DNA of 64,000 nt. It comes from Pardosa pseudoannulata. Its lineage: Eukaryota > Arthropoda > Arachnida > Araneae > Lycosidae. Shown one piece after another: positions 24,378 to 37,532 of this stretch (its first letter is position 1; the number at the start of each line of letters is the position of its first letter). The DNA is taken from positions 35,288,809 to 35,352,808 of the forward strand of contig CM063506.1 in NCBI GenBank assembly GCA_032207245.1, written 5' to 3'. Both the position numbers and the translations under genes were made by a program. Under the pieces are notes generated by a model. It made no database searches and was not told the origin of the DNA. It was given only the letters and a program-made list of their open reading frames with translations.

Positions 24378-25688
24378 TTCTGTTTTTAAATAGATTGTAA
24401 AAGAATTTAAAAATTACAGTTTTTAAATATTTCCTTTGTGTAGTTTTTTAAAAATATATTTAGCTTGACAGTTTCATAAAATCGTTTCAAACTTAACGTG
24501 TTTGTACTAACCGCGTATGAAACGCTGTGTTGCCAAAACTCAATAAACATATATGAAAAAATATTTAATATTTATTCTCAGAGTTTGATTTCTTCAAAGT
24601 AAATGTTGTTCCCTTTTTTTAAAAAATTCTTCGTTTCCCACTTTTAATTACTTTTTAACTATTATATGTTATGAATCTGCATTTTGTAAGTTTTTGAAAG
24701 GCCATAGAGATGATTATTTAAATCGATTGAGGAACTTCAGGGGTGTGACATCAATCTACGTCAACATTAACTGCCATGCACTGCAATGTATTAGATTTTA
24801 AAACTGTTTTACTCTGTTGTTAATGTCAATGTACAGTTTTATGCAATTTGTTGGCTTTCTTTCAATTTTGATTAGAAGAGTCTTCTCTAATATAATTTTC
24901 TTAAGCCAAATTGTAGATGTGAGAATTTTAAGTCAGCGCAAAATATTTCGTTTTGCTATTATCACGTTTTGGATCTTTTTCGTTCAGAGCTTTGAGTATT
25001 GTACATTTCATTTATCCAGGAGATACGTTAAACTCAATACCTTGACCTTGATAAGCTAAAGGCCCCTCCACACTATGCTCCACTGCAAGCCATTATCACT
25101 GTCTGGAGGGGCTATGGCTTATCGAGGTCGACGATAAAATGGCCTTGGTGGGCGATGACTTCGGAAGCGGTTTTTCTCCAAAGATCAGCCAACATGCGTT
25201 ACCGAAGTGGGCAGTAGGTTGTATGGACGCATCCACGCGCTCAGCTCATTTAATGGCCCAGTGTGTGGATGCAACCCGTAAACAAGGTTTCCATCGGACT
25301 CTCCAGTGAGATCTCCCATGTTCAAGGTCTTCATCGGACCAGTACTGGAGTGGTGAACAATTGGCCATAGTGTGGAGGCCACATATGGTTTGAAGATGGA
25401 AATTGAACTTATATTAAGTGGCAACAAGATAGAAAGAGCAGACGGCAATTTTGAATTTTTGACATTGATATTTTGTTTTGCAGAGTATATGCTGTACAAC
25501 CAAACCAAACTATTGTTTTATGTGTTAAGCTCTTTTAAATAAAATATATCTTCCTGGAATAAGGAAGTAATTATACTCGATTTATATTCACATAACGAAT
25601 AAATTGGAAAAGTGTTTATTGTACTGTTTGTCTAGTCATTACTTGGCTATCGAATTCCAGCCTATTAAAATATTATTATCTATTTTCA
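24378..25688. promoter_or_regulatory. divergent promoter region between Aurora B and the dehydrogenase
   Basis: The start codons of the two oppositely oriented genes are 1.3 kb apart. Both promoters should therefore lie here, with a 320-bp MITE-like block of higher GC content inserted between them. No core promoter motif could be fixed with confidence. Confidence 0.4.
25061..25380. mobile_element. MITE-like element in the divergent promoter
   Basis: It starts ggcccctccacactatg and ends catagtgtggaggcc, an inverted terminal repeat. The interior is GC-richer than its surroundings and non-coding. A related but shorter segment, in reverse orientation, is at about 34840-34912. The target duplication is unclear. 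Confidence 0.65.
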
Positions 25689-28600
25689 ATGGATTTCGCT
25701 GGAAAAGTCGCAATTGTTACTGGAGGAGCTCAGGGCATTGGTAAAAGAATAACCATGGCTTTGCTAAACGTCGGAATGAAAGTAATATTTTGTTTTTATC
25801 GTGTCACAAAGAATTCCATATGATTTGTTTTAAGAGTTTACTGACTGATTATTTGCAATCGTGTCAGTAATAGTAATAATTCAAATATCAATCAATTTCA
25901 TAGATTGATATTTGAATTTTTATACTAAAAACGGTTTTTTACAATATTAAAATTATTTATGCATTGGTGAATACCTTCTAGAAAAGAAGTGTGTAATTTC
26001 AAACATTTTATATGTACAGCATATTTTCTAACTGTTTCTTAGACAATTTTATGTTACGTATGTTTTAAAATAAAACCTTTCTCTTTTTTGTCTGATTTAC
26101 TATATTAAAGATTTTGCATAAAATACTTAATTTAGTTCTTTAAAATGCAATTCAATTTTAGTTTGAAATTATGGCACCCCTTCTGAATTAAACGTTTATT
26201 TGTAGATTGCTTGGATATACTTAGTATTCAAAGAATACTGAATTTTTTTTCTTATTTATTGTCTTATACAATCCCACTTTTTATAATGAGTAATGAAATA
26301 CAGTTGCTTGTTTTGATTTTTAGAATATTTTCATTTTTATTAAAGTGATGGAAAGGTATTTATGTTATACTGTAACATCTATAATGCTACATGTAGTGCA
26401 CAGCAGTTTTTTAAAATCCATATAAAAGGATTTTTATTGTTTCCATGTGTGGCAGACTTTAATTTATTAATTTTCTTCATCATTTTTAATTAATCTGTTG
26501 TTATCAATTTTAGAAGGTACAAAAGGATTTGAAGCATTATTCTACTTTATTCTTGTTTAAAGATTTAGATATTTATCATAGCTATTAACAATCAAAAAAT
26601 ATATTCCAGATGTTTTACTGTTCATATGAGGTTTATTACTATTAATATCTTCAGTTTAGTGTATGGCTAAATTACTGCATTTTAAAATTAAACTGATATA
26701 TTCTTTATCAGTAATTTTTGTGATACTTTTATTCATAAAATATATTGCTGTTTATGAAAAACTATTTTATAATCTATTTACAATTTTCTTCTTCTTTTTT
26801 GTGATATGTAATTTTTTTTTTCTAGTTAGTTATCTGTGATGTGGATGAAGTTTCAGCCAAATTATTTCTAGAAGAAGTGTCCAGTGAATTAAAATCTAAT
26901 CTAATCTTTCAAAAATGTGATGTATCATCTTATGAAGAATTTAAAGGTAATTACTTTGTATACTTTTATGAGATATCATTTTGTTATATTTGTGACATCT
27001 TATGAAAATTAAATAGCTTAATGTATATAATTTAGGTTAAATAATTTGTTCCTAATTTCTCCCCATTACATGATAGGAAATTTATAAATCCCAGAATAGA
27101 AGGTAGAGCTAATGTGTGAAAATATGTACAAAGGCATCTGTTATTTTTGAAAAGTTAATACTGAGACAAAGGGAGGGATCTTTTGAAAGTGCCACCCTAT
27201 CTGAATACTTATTAAAATGAGTGAGCGTCTGCTACCAGGGACTGATTTACAAAGAGGGCCCTGTGTCACTAAAGGAATCTCCATTGTTCTTATAAAAGCA
27301 TTGTAGCAATACTTTTCAAATATTACTGTAAATTTATAATATTTTAATATATAGTCTGAATTATCCAAACCCAAAAATATTTAATGGCAAGAAAATTTCG
27401 TTTTCTCTTCTACAAAAAGGTTTGATCTAAATGGCTGAGTATATTTGCTTTAAAGTGATTAAAAACTTCCACTGTAATGACATAGTTAAAATAACCATTT
27501 CATCCAAACAATATAGAAACTGCTTCAGCATAATATATAAATCATTACCATTTTCTTCATCATCATCATCATCATTGGCATGACAGCCCTTTGTGGGCCT
27601 GGGCCTTCCTTAGAAGCTTTTCCCAATCTGCCCTTCTCCCAGCAATTGATCTCCAGTTCTTTACCTTTAAGATGGCAAAATCTTCATCCACACAGTCTTT
27701 CCACCGTTTCTTAGGCCTTCCTTTTGGTCTTTTATTGGAAGGGAGTGCATTAAAAACCCTCAAAGTTGTTCGTTCTGGGCTCATTCTCATTATATGTTCT
27801 GCCCATCTCAGTCTATTCAGCTTTATAGATTTGATAACATCATCACTGTTAAAGATCTTATATAATTCAAAATTATATCTTTTTCTCCAGTTGTTATTTT
27901 CAAAGACAGCACCAAAGATGGTTCGCAGGATCTTCCTTTCGAAGGTTGCCAACATCCTCTCTTCTTTTTTTGTTAGGGTCCAAATCTCCGAGGCATAAGT
28001 CAAAACTGACTTGATCAATACCTTATACAGTAATATCTTTGTGTTTCTTTTTATCAAGTAGGATTTCAGTAGTGATCTTAAACCAAAAAAAAAAAAAAAA
28101 CAGTGATTGGCTGCAGTAATTCTTTTTCTAATTTCAGGATTTATATCATTTTGGCAGTTTATTTCTGATCCTAGGTAGGTAAATTTTTTTACAGATTCAA
28201 ATTTAAAAGAATCTATTTCAAAGAATTTGGGGATGGTTTCTATCTTACCACAATACATATATTTTGTTTTCTCCACATTCACTCTAAGATTCATTTTTCT
28301 AGCTGATCTCTCCAGTGCCAAAAAACTTTCACCCAGTGCTGTCTTAGATCTTGCCATAATGTCCACGTCATCGGCATATGCCAAAATATGTACTGATTTA
28401 CTAAATGTAGTTCCTGAAGTATCTAAGTTAGCATCTTACCATTTTCTGACATTTTTAAAAAAACAAAATTACTTATAACATCATTGAAATCCAACCTTTT
28501 GGGCATATTATAATTTGATGCTAATAAAGCAAGTGATGAAAATGTTGATTAACTAATTAATGTTCTTAAGAGATAGTTAAGTTCTTTTATTAAAGATATG

Positions 28601-29471
28601 AACTTCTTCCCTGTACAGTTAGATATTGGAAGTATTAAAAATAATTTTAATGCTCTTTCAACACTTACAAAATAGCTTTTGTGTGTGTGTGTGTTTTAAT
28701 TAAGAAAAATGTGAATTCTAGTCATAACACATGGTAAATAGATTGATTATGAGACCTCTGCATTTGCTCTGATTCCCTGCCATATTTCAGGCATTGCTGA
28801 CTACTTACTCTTCAAACTGAAATAAGGAAAGAAAATGGTTTTTTATGTGTTTGAATGAGAAATTAGTTTTATTAAATTAATGTTTTATGATCAGGTTAGA
28901 ACAGTCTTTCACTTTTTTAATTTTTCAGCTATTAATTAAAGTAAAATCTAAAAAATTTATTTTCTATTTAAAAAAATAAAATAAAATAATTACAAATATT
29001 TAATTTGCCTTTTAATGCATCTTTGTTTGCTTTGGTATTGTAATTAATACTGTTTTATAAGTAACTAACTGTCTATAATTTCACTAACTTTTCAAAATTT
29101 TTCTTTTATAAAATCAGCTGTGTTTGAGCTGACAAAATTGTTACATGGCAAAATTGATGTAGTTATTAATAATGCTGGTATATTAAATGAAAATCAGTGG
29201 AAAAGAATGATTGAAGTGAATTTTGTAAGTATTAGATTTTTTAACATAATTTTGTGTAATAATTTGTGAAATGTATTTTTTTTCTTACTTCTTTAATTAA
29301 AATGAACCCAAAATACTGATTTTGGTTTCATATTTTAATTAAATAAGTAAGAAAAGAATCATACCTTGATAAAGATATCAGTATTAAAAAATATATACTA
29401 TGAAATAAGTCTAGCTACTGTGATTTATATATACTATATAATATATATAATATATATAAAATATATAATAC

Positions 29472-29521
<50 letters not shown>

Positions 29522-32444
29522 TTGATTGCCAGAAATATATTTGTTTAAATTTAAAAAGAAAAAATTTCATACTGAAAAATAAAACAAGACAGTTTTTATT
29601 TTTAAATGTTTAATTTAAAAAACAGTCTTTTTAAAGTTTTTTTTAAAATAGCATAGTATAACAAAAGAATTTTTATCTTGTATTTATATAGTATTATAAG
29701 TTTTTTTATGTAGTAATTTTATGATTTAGTTTTTGTAAAAAGAATTTTCCTTGTGTTTCTTCTGTGAACAGGAAATAGAAAAACTTAATAGCAAAGATGT
29801 TATTATTTTAATCTTCAGAAAAATGATTTATTTGATCTCATTAATTGGGAGAAAGTCAGATTCTGCCATATCAGCTCATCTCAACTGTGATCTTCCCTAC
29901 CTCAGAAATTGGTTTGGAGAAATCTTCAGAGGGAAACACTATTCCATAACTGGGTTGGTTTAGCCATCTATGGTGATGAAAATTAATTTTTCTTAAATCA
30001 GCTTTCAAAGTCATTTGCTTTTAAGACTATTAATTATTTAAGATCTTTTTAGCTACTTTTTATAGTCACTGTATGAAAAAGCATATTTTTAATGCAGTTT
30101 ATCAAAATGTATAGATCTTATATAGTAATAGATATAAATCAATTAACAAAACAGATTATTGATTTTCATTGTGATTTGATTTACTTATGTTTATAGTTAT
30201 ATTATATGTTTACTTGTTCAAAATTGTCATTAATTGTATTAGAAAATTTATAGATTGGAGTCATTCACGGAATACATTTAGCTTTTGAATTTATGGGAAA
30301 AAACATTGGTGGCTCAGGGGGTTTCATCATCAACACATGCTCAAATAAAGGTAGGATTATTTTCTTTTCATTATATGGAGTTCATATTAATATTAAACTA
30401 TATATGTTATGTATTGAAAATTTATTATAATGATTAATTAAATTACTTACACTAAATTTATAATTTTTTTCTTAGAGCTATACTTTAGCAGATATAAAGC
30501 TTTTATGGAACTATTGATCTCCATATTTAATAACACCTTGTATATTATAAAACTATTATATATAAGAAATGAAAAATAAATCATTTTGGATAACGGAAGC
30601 ATCCATTAACGGAGCTTGGGTGATCAAGGTTCTACTGTATATGTAATGAAATGACTTTATATATGAAACCTAATTCCTTTATCAGACCTAAATAACTACT
30701 TATTAAGAATTCAATAAAACATATTTTTTGTGATTAAAATACTGATCTTTAGTTGAGATTTAAATAATCATTTATATGGATTTTGCTAAATTGGAATATG
30801 TATGCTGCTTTTGTTTTTTAGGGAAATTTGAAATTTATAATCTCATTTATGAATCATTGAATCTAACCATATTTATAAAAAAAAATAAATAAATATTGTT
30901 CAAAAATAGGTTTAGAAGGATTTGATATGGCTCCAATTTATTCTGGGACTAAGCATGCGATTGTGGGCTTAACAAAAAGTTTTGGGGTAAGTATTATTTA
31001 AAAATCATTATTCTCTCCCTTCCTTTTATATGTAATAATTTGTTGAATATTATAGATTTATATCATCTTATGCGTTTCAAAAATGCTTTCTATTATCTTT
31101 TTAGACAGAATACCACTTTAATAAAACAGGGGTCACAGTGAATGCAGTTTGCCCAGGTCCCACAGATACTCAGCTTTTTTATGCCTTTCCTGGATCTTCT
31201 GTTGATGAAGTAAGAAGCATGGAACATAATTCAAAATTGAAACCAATGAGGTAAGTGCATTTGAATTTATGTATTGCATATAATTATGATTTGAATATTT
31301 ATTATTTATATCCTTATGGTTCATTTTTTATACACACTCTGTCAAAAATTAAGTACACAGAGGAAAACATTAACTTTCAGAATCTAGTCAAAATGAAATG
31401 CTGGAATTCACTGCAGAGTTCAATTAAGTTAAAAAATTATTAGGTAAAAACCAATCACAGTTTATCGCCAAGAAACGTACAAAAAATGCAGTAATATAAG
31501 GTGTAAGTGCAGATAAAAAAATGTTTAGAACTTTTGTACATTTTGTTTTCAAGCAGGTATGATTCTATACCATTCAAAAGATGAATGGAAGATTCTGCAT
31601 GCTTGTATGCTTTTGGTTGCTTAGAAAACAGGACAATCAATCACAGATATTTCTCTTATCTTCCCTTTCATTATTCTATAATTTTACGATTATGTAAGTA
31701 ATCCCTAACCACTTAAACAGTTTGGCAAGGACTTATAGCTGATTGTCATCAAAAGATCAATATGTTTTGCCAAGCAGAATCAGAGTGACCTCCACATATG
31801 TGACATCTATTGGTGTGACAATATCTGGATTTACTGTGCACCTTAGTTTACACATGAATATTGTATACATGGGTAGTTTATGTCCCACTATCTGTCCAAT
31901 CAGAATGGCAGAATGAAATGGTTGTGCCTCCATATCAATTGGTTTATTATCTGATTAAGGTAATATCATTATGGTCACAAATGAGTTAAGATTTCCATGT
32001 AACTAGGAGATAAGCATAGCATATAAAGGTCTAGCCAACAACAGGCACATTCAATCAGCTCCTAAGCATCACATCTTTAGTCAAGGCTGTGTGAGAGCTA
32101 TTCAGACACTGGTTTGGATGAAGTCCTGTATCCTATCATGAGATTGTATGCTGCAACAGTTCTGCACTCATTTTAATGTGTGATAATTCTTATCCTTCAA
32201 GAACTGTCATCAATAATTATTTGGAGAGTTAGGGAGTTATGTGTTGTGTGTATGGTATGGGTGGGATAGTCACATGACCTTAATAATAATATAATTGTTA
32301 AAAATAAAAGATAGAAAATAACTCTTCTTTCTCTATTTTAGTCCTAATGAAGTGGCCAAGGCTGTTATACAGCTACTTCAAGATGGAAGAAATGGAGCTC
32401 TTTTAAGTGTAGATGACAATAAAGGTATCAGGTATGAAGAATGA
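25689..32444 (+). CDS. 15-hydroxyprostaglandin dehydrogenase-like SDR, complete
   Basis: Seven exons: 25689-25781, 26826-26946, 29118-29224, 30254-30350, 30910-30986, 31105-31250 and 32342-32444, all GT-AG, giving 247 aa. It has TGGAQGIG (residues 11-18), Asp36 after the second strand (typical of NAD rather than NADP use), INNAG (88-92) and an active site of Asn106, Ser137, Tyr150 and Lys154. This spacing is the same as the human 15-PGDH tetrad, shifted by one. The family oxidises the 15-hydroxyl of prostaglandins and related lipids in the cytosol; the arthropod substrate is not known. The start ATGGATTTCGCTGG lies directly before the Rossmann fold. AATAAA follows at 32479-32484. A paralogue's 3' exons are at 3220-6686. 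No break was seen. Confidence 0.93.
27553..28438 (-). mobile_element. LINE (non-LTR retrotransposon) 3' fragment in intron 2
   Basis: The minus strand is open from about 28438 to 27572 and contains the reverse-transcriptase catalytic box AYADDVDI. It is followed by VNVEKTKYMYCG, KKFTYLGSEI, LTYASEIWTLTKKEERML, KILRTIFGA and the tail KGRPKKRWKDCVDED. It ends in a short (ATG)n tail at 27553-27576, typical of LINE 3' ends. The upstream two-thirds is missing, as expected for 5' truncation. The frame from YADD to the end has no stop, so insertion may be recent. The exact clade is not assigned. Confidence 0.88.
29421..29519. repeat. (AT)n microsatellite in an intron
   Basis: A long AT/TATA run lies between exons 3 and 4 of the complete dehydrogenase gene. 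Confidence 0.9.
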
Positions 32445-32986
32445 GAAAATATCTGTGACCTAGCAGGAAATGAAGACAAATAAAAATTTGAATTAAAACA
32501 TATTGTTAGTTTTAAATCATCTACTTTTTTAATAAATGAATTTGAATTTGTAGATTAATATATAAGCTCAAATGCAAGATTCAACTTTAACTGAAAGTTG
32601 AATTGAAGTTAACTGAAAGTTGAAAGAAAAGCACAATTTGTAAATGGTGAAAGTATTAAACATAAACCATGTTTTATTAACCATGGAAAATGGCACAAAT
32701 TTATTTATTATTTAATTTTTACACAAAAAAGAGTAATAATTATGTTATTGCCTACTATAATATCAGGGTGGCTGCAAATGGGAGAAAACTGGAAATCAGA
32801 TAATTATCAAGTTACTTTAGGATTCCAGTAAACATCAGGGAAATATTAGGGTATTTTTCAAAATTATGCAACAATCAGAGTTTTTGAAAACTTCATAAAC
32901 TCCAGAAGAAAAGGTTCAATCACAAAAAGAGTGACTACCACACCAAAATTTAAATTTAAAATTTTTCAAAGTAAAACAATTGTATG

Positions 32987-33160
32987 TTTTGGTTTGGAGC
33001 TCTATGTTCTACTGTTTTGCTCACAAGGGCTAATGAGATCAGAACCTTCTGTTTATAGCTGATTCTGAATGGCTACATACATCCATGCCAGCTGCTGGAT
33101 TCAAACCCACAAATTCTGGTACAGAGGAGCAGCATTCTACCTTATTTATGCTGATTAGGC
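32987..33160 (-). mobile_element. tRNA-derived SINE, diverged copy
   Basis: The minus-strand family member begins with gttttggtttggagctctat. It retains gctaatgagatcag, ggctacatacatccatgcca and a mutated B box. No target duplication is visible, consistent with age. Confidence 0.75.
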
Positions 33161-34839
33161 TATTTTGGGAGAAAATTTCAATTGTAATATATATACTGCA
33201 CATAGAAAAGAGACTATGACTTATGCGATTATGATTACCCTGACTGAAAGAGTTAAAAAAACAAACGAAAAAAATTAGGTGCATCCAGAAGGAAAAAATT
33301 GTGCTAACATGTAATTAAATTTATACATTATAGTTATATAAATGCAAAAAATGACAAATGCAATGTTTCCAGGGATGCAACCTCTGCTGGATAAAAACTG
33401 AACACATTTTGAAGAAATGTTACATGACTATAATATAGCAAGGAATTTGAGGGAAAAATATCAGGGAAATTTTAAGGTACTTTTTTCCTACATTAAAGGG
33501 CCACCACAAATATGCTTATCCCAGAAAACGTTTGTATGGCTATCTGACTACATTCTATGGCACATAAAGTTGCCATTACAGACCTAGATTTACAAAATAA
33601 TGCTCATGTTGGATAAGATATTTATAGTTGTAATTGTGACTTCTATCTAGATGATCAAACACTTTTATTCAATTATAATATCCTCTATAAGTATTGATCT
33701 TTACATTCTGTTATCTAACATACCAAGTAAGGGAGAAAATAATTTTTTTGTGTAATTCCAATTTTTTCTAATTTTTACTAGCATGTGTTATATTATTTTC
33801 ATTATCGTTCCATAAATATTTTTGTTTTAACTTATTCTATAAATTATAAAGCATTAATAAACAAAATTGCATTAAATTCTCTTAGAATGGAAAGATTGTA
33901 GACTATGCAGAACATATCTTATTACATAAATCTAGATGTCAAATCCATTTGATTCATAAGAAAATATCTTTGTTTATACATATGGACAATCCAAAGAAGA
34001 GAACTTTTATTGCAGTTGTTAATACTGTTGTTTAATTACGGCAGTAAATATTTGTTTATTGTGTATTGTTCTGCATTAAATAAGTCTGGCAGGTTTATTT
34101 ATATATTAAGATATTACAAATAGTGCATAAATTGGTATAAATAAAAAGATGCTTTAAAGACAATTTTTCATTTACTCTGTATAAAAGCTGATTATAGAAT
34201 TCAAATTGATTTGTACTTACTGCCGTTTAAATATATTTTAATAGCATCAAACTGTAAATGTCAATGCATATATGTAATGGTAATTCAGCCTTTTATGTCC
34301 AAGTGTCTCCATCAAAATCTCTAGCAATAACTGAAACAGATTTTTTTGTTAAAAGCTGATTGAGATATATTAAAATAAATATAAAAATAAATTAGTTGAA
34401 AGATTTCTTTCAATATGTATGATGGAAGCAGTGGCATGAATAAGGGTGAGGTTTGGGGGTTCAAACTCCTTCCATAGTCGAATAGACAAAATGTCCATAA
34501 ATTTTTAATCATGAGCATAAAGATAATGCCTCATTGAGACATGCCAACTGCTCTGATTTCGGCGGAGTTGCTCTGGAGAAATAAAAATTGGTAACTTCAC
34601 ACACTCCTCAAATTGTTCCAGAAAATAACAAAAATTTTGTTTTTGGGGAAATTTTTTGTTAATTTTATCAAATCTCATAATTTCTGAAAGAATTCTGAAG
34701 AATTTCTTTTCATAATTCTTTTCTCTGCTATTTGCAGCTAATAAATATTGCTAAATAGGCCTAACCTACAGCGAAATGTATATATTCAGAAGGGTAAGAT
34801 GGCGTCAGGTGGCAAGTGCTGATTGCTTTTTCCCCACTA

Positions 34840-34912
34840 TGGCCAGTTGTTCATCACTGTAGTACTGGCCCTGATGGCAACCTTGAATGATGGTTGAATG
34901 CACAATTTGGGC
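34840..34912. mobile_element. fragment related to the 25061-25380 MITE
   Basis: ctatggccagttgttcatca followed by gtactggccctgatgg matches the reverse complement of the right half of the MITE at 25061-25380. The ends are lost. Confidence 0.55.
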
Positions 34913-35214
34913 CACTAAATGAGCCAAGCATGAGAATGCAAGAATTCAAGTATAATACAAGTGCATAAGATGAGCCATCTTATGAACTTGTATTATAATT
35001 TTACACTTACATTGTATTTTTAAACAATTTTTAATACAATATACACTTATACACACATGTCCAAAATGGTTTTCTATTGTGTTCTAAGTCATCTGGAGGA
35101 AATCAAGAAAATGAAATTATACCTCAAACATTATAGATTATGACTTTTTTTTTTAAGTAGAAGTAGGATGTATGGGAGAAATAATGATTGATGGATGTAC
35201 ACAAATATACATTT

Positions 35215-35545
35215 TCAACAGCAGGTCCATAACTGTCTTGAGATATTGGGATGGAGTTATAGAGCCTTATATAAGATTTTTCACAGGTTCATATAGGTCT
35301 GATTATTTATTTATTAATAATAATACTCTTCTACTATGAGGAAACCTCATTGATGAATCCCTGAAAGTAAAGATATTGAGAGAATATTGTGGCTTGATCT
35401 TAACCTGATAGAAAACTTAAGGGACTACCTTAGAAGTGCAATTTCATATAGGCATTCTCCTCCAAGAGAAATAAATACTTTAAAAATGACATTTGTAGGA
35501 CTGTGGAACTTACTCCCCAATATGTAGTTAATATCGCTATTTCAA
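35215..35545 (+). pseudogene. Tc1-like transposase fragment
   Basis: The translation reads VLRYWDGVIEPYIRFFTGSY, then a decayed NNNTLLL where the DNARPH motif should be, and later SPPREINTLK with LWNLLPNM, in the usual Tc1 order. It has multiple stops and lacks the N-terminal half. Confidence 0.6.
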
Positions 35546-36296
35546 GCATGATTTAATATTGTAATTTTAGTGTACATATCAGGGTACTGATCAGTTCACA
35601 ATGCATATTAAATTTATAAAACTTCATTTAAAGTTTCATAATGTTATGCATTATTCCCGAAAAACTTCTAAAATTATAGTTCACAGTTTTGGAGAAATCC
35701 ATGAATTTATTCTTATAAAGAGAATTTTGTACATCAATATATTGTATTATAATTTAATAAAATGGCATGCACATTCATACAAAACAATTTTTCTCTGCAG
35801 TGCTTTTGCTTAAAACCCCACCCATAAAAGAAGTATGTATGCCACTGGATGAAAGACTATTTAAGTGGTCCTTCTAAAGGAGTCTTAGTGCATGCCCTGT
35901 ATCTGTTTTGGTAGATAATATATCTTTAAGTTCTCAATAACATTTTACAAAAATCAACTGCTGTTATTTGGTTTCTCAGATATTGTTTGTAAGAATTTTC
36001 ACACCTTTAAATAAATTCATTTCTGCCTTTCTGAGTATCTTCAGTGTGCTATCAAGATCATTTAGTAATTAGAAAGCTAGTTAAAAAGAAACTGAAATGA
36101 ACAAGTGGAGATAGTTTTATTGAAAAAAAAAATGTATCCACAGTACTTAAAGGTTAAACTTTGAGTTATTTGAAATGTATTAAAAACTATAACCTAGACA
36201 TTCAAGAAATAAAACTCAAAGTTATTCAGATTCAGGTTATGTCACTAACAGAGATGGTCATGTCTGGTTTGGAAGTATTATTTTATTTATAGACAG

Positions 36297-36902
36297 TGTA
36301 ACGCACCCTCTTTTCCGGTGCGTTATGTTAGCGTGGGACCTGCCCGCCTACTGTACTGGGGCAGGTATGTTCGATCCACGGTCACTGAGGATAATGTCAC
36401 TAATTTAAAATAATTAGTCCGGAAGTTTGGACGGACAAAACAACATTTATTTACAACATTTAAGAAAAACAATAAAAGAAAATCATATATCATATTTCTG
36501 AGTCTCAGAGCCTGAAGACAATCACCACATGACCGAGCGTTTCATGTCCGAGAAAAATAAAGTAATAAAGTTCTCTCCCTTCAAAGCAGCGGGATGTGTG
36601 TCGGTTGCCGGCTCGAATTCAACTCCCCGCTCTGAACTCCAACTGCCCTCTTGCAGATCTGTACCTTCTTCGGAAGGGGGGGGGAGGTTGTCTGGAAACT
36701 TGAGCCCTACCGAAAAGGGCACATTCTCCTTCTCCAAGGCCCTGCAAAAACAAACCACGACACCGAAACATCCTTATCAGGCCCCTTTTTGCCGGCCGGC
36801 TTCTTTCTTCTCCTAAGAAACGCCGAGTGGAAGGAGTCAAATGGGGCGATTCTGCCGATGTCATCAAAGCACACATGTTTTCGTGGGTGAAAATTCCTTA
36901 CA
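36297..36902. mobile_element. solo LTR (TGTAA...TTACA, TSD GACAG)
   Basis: This GC-richer block begins TGTAACGCACCC and ends CCTTACA, with perfect 5-bp terminal inverted bases. It is flanked by GACAG at 36292-36296 and 36903-36907. Its size (606 bp) and ends fit a solo LTR left by recombination of an LTR retrotransposon. Short open frames inside on both strands are incidental. Confidence 0.82.
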
Positions 36903-37023
36903 GACAGTATTCATAGAATGAATCAATACCCTCCAATATTTCCTTACAAGCAGAAATGCGTGTCACTCGGTTCAGCGGAGGCTTTATTTATTTATTTTTT
37001 TTTAACACTAACAGAAGTCTTAA

Positions 37024-37532
37024 CCCTTTAATGCTTGGCGTATCATTTTAGATACGGCCAAAAAATAGCTTGTAGAGTTTTTATGTTTTCTTAGAACAAA
37101 TTTTCCTTTTGAGAGTAGGTAATGGGTAATCTTATAAACAATCTACGAAATTTTCAAGTAATTTCTATTATTTATATTTTTTTCATTTAGATCTAGATTT
37201 TATGATTTTTCGATCAGCGCTCATAAATTTATTTTTTCGGCAGGTACAGACTGAGATCATGACAAATTTGCTTTTTCCATTACACTACAGCATTTTGCAG
37301 AGATTATTTTACCTGCAATATCAAATAAATCTTTTTTCAGGAAATTTTTCCTTTTTTTTTTTTATAAATGTCACTCTATGTTTAAAACGATAACTGATCA
37401 CTAACGTGACATGCTCAAGTATTCAAAATTGTTTGATCTTCAAATTTATTTCGTTCTGTACAGTCCATATTAACTTAGATTTAAGATAGGCTCCGAAATG
37501 TAATCGGCAGAAATGACTTCGGCATTAAAGGG
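37024..37532. mobile_element. piggyBac-like MITE (TTAA target)
   Basis: The ends are ccctttaatgc and gcattaaaggg, a perfect 11-bp inverted repeat, and TTAA lies on both sides (37020-37023 and 37533-37536). Both features are hallmarks of piggyBac-type insertion. The interior is AT-rich and non-coding. It lies about 240 bp downstream of the tetraspanin stop codon. Confidence 0.8.

Larger units (their letters stand above)
33161..36290. other. gene-free AT-rich region with old transposon pieces
   Basis: No host gene was recognised. It contains a fragment related to the 25061-25380 MITE and a Tc1-like remnant, listed separately. The rest is AT-rich with no clear structure. Confidence 0.5.

Noticed and set aside
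25185..25508. 107-codon open frame on the minus strand
   Set aside because: It lies mostly within the MITE and has no recognisable domain; it is a chance frame in a GC-richer repeat.
27591..27998. 135-codon plus-strand open frame
   Set aside because: It is the antisense of the LINE reverse transcriptase frame, which has the clear YADD motif.
29366..29548. Open frame rich in Ile and Tyr
   Set aside because: It is translation of an (AT)n microsatellite.
30597..30640. Right end of a pogo-type element (ggttctactgta)
   Set aside because: Only about 40 bp with no matching left end; too little to call.
32764..33506. Possible hAT element starting cagggtggctgc and ending gggccaccac
   Set aside because: The ends match poorly and no 8-bp duplication could be found around them.
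36522..36890. Four overlapping open frames on both strands
   Set aside because: They lie inside a solo LTR with matching target duplications; the GC content makes chance frames longer.
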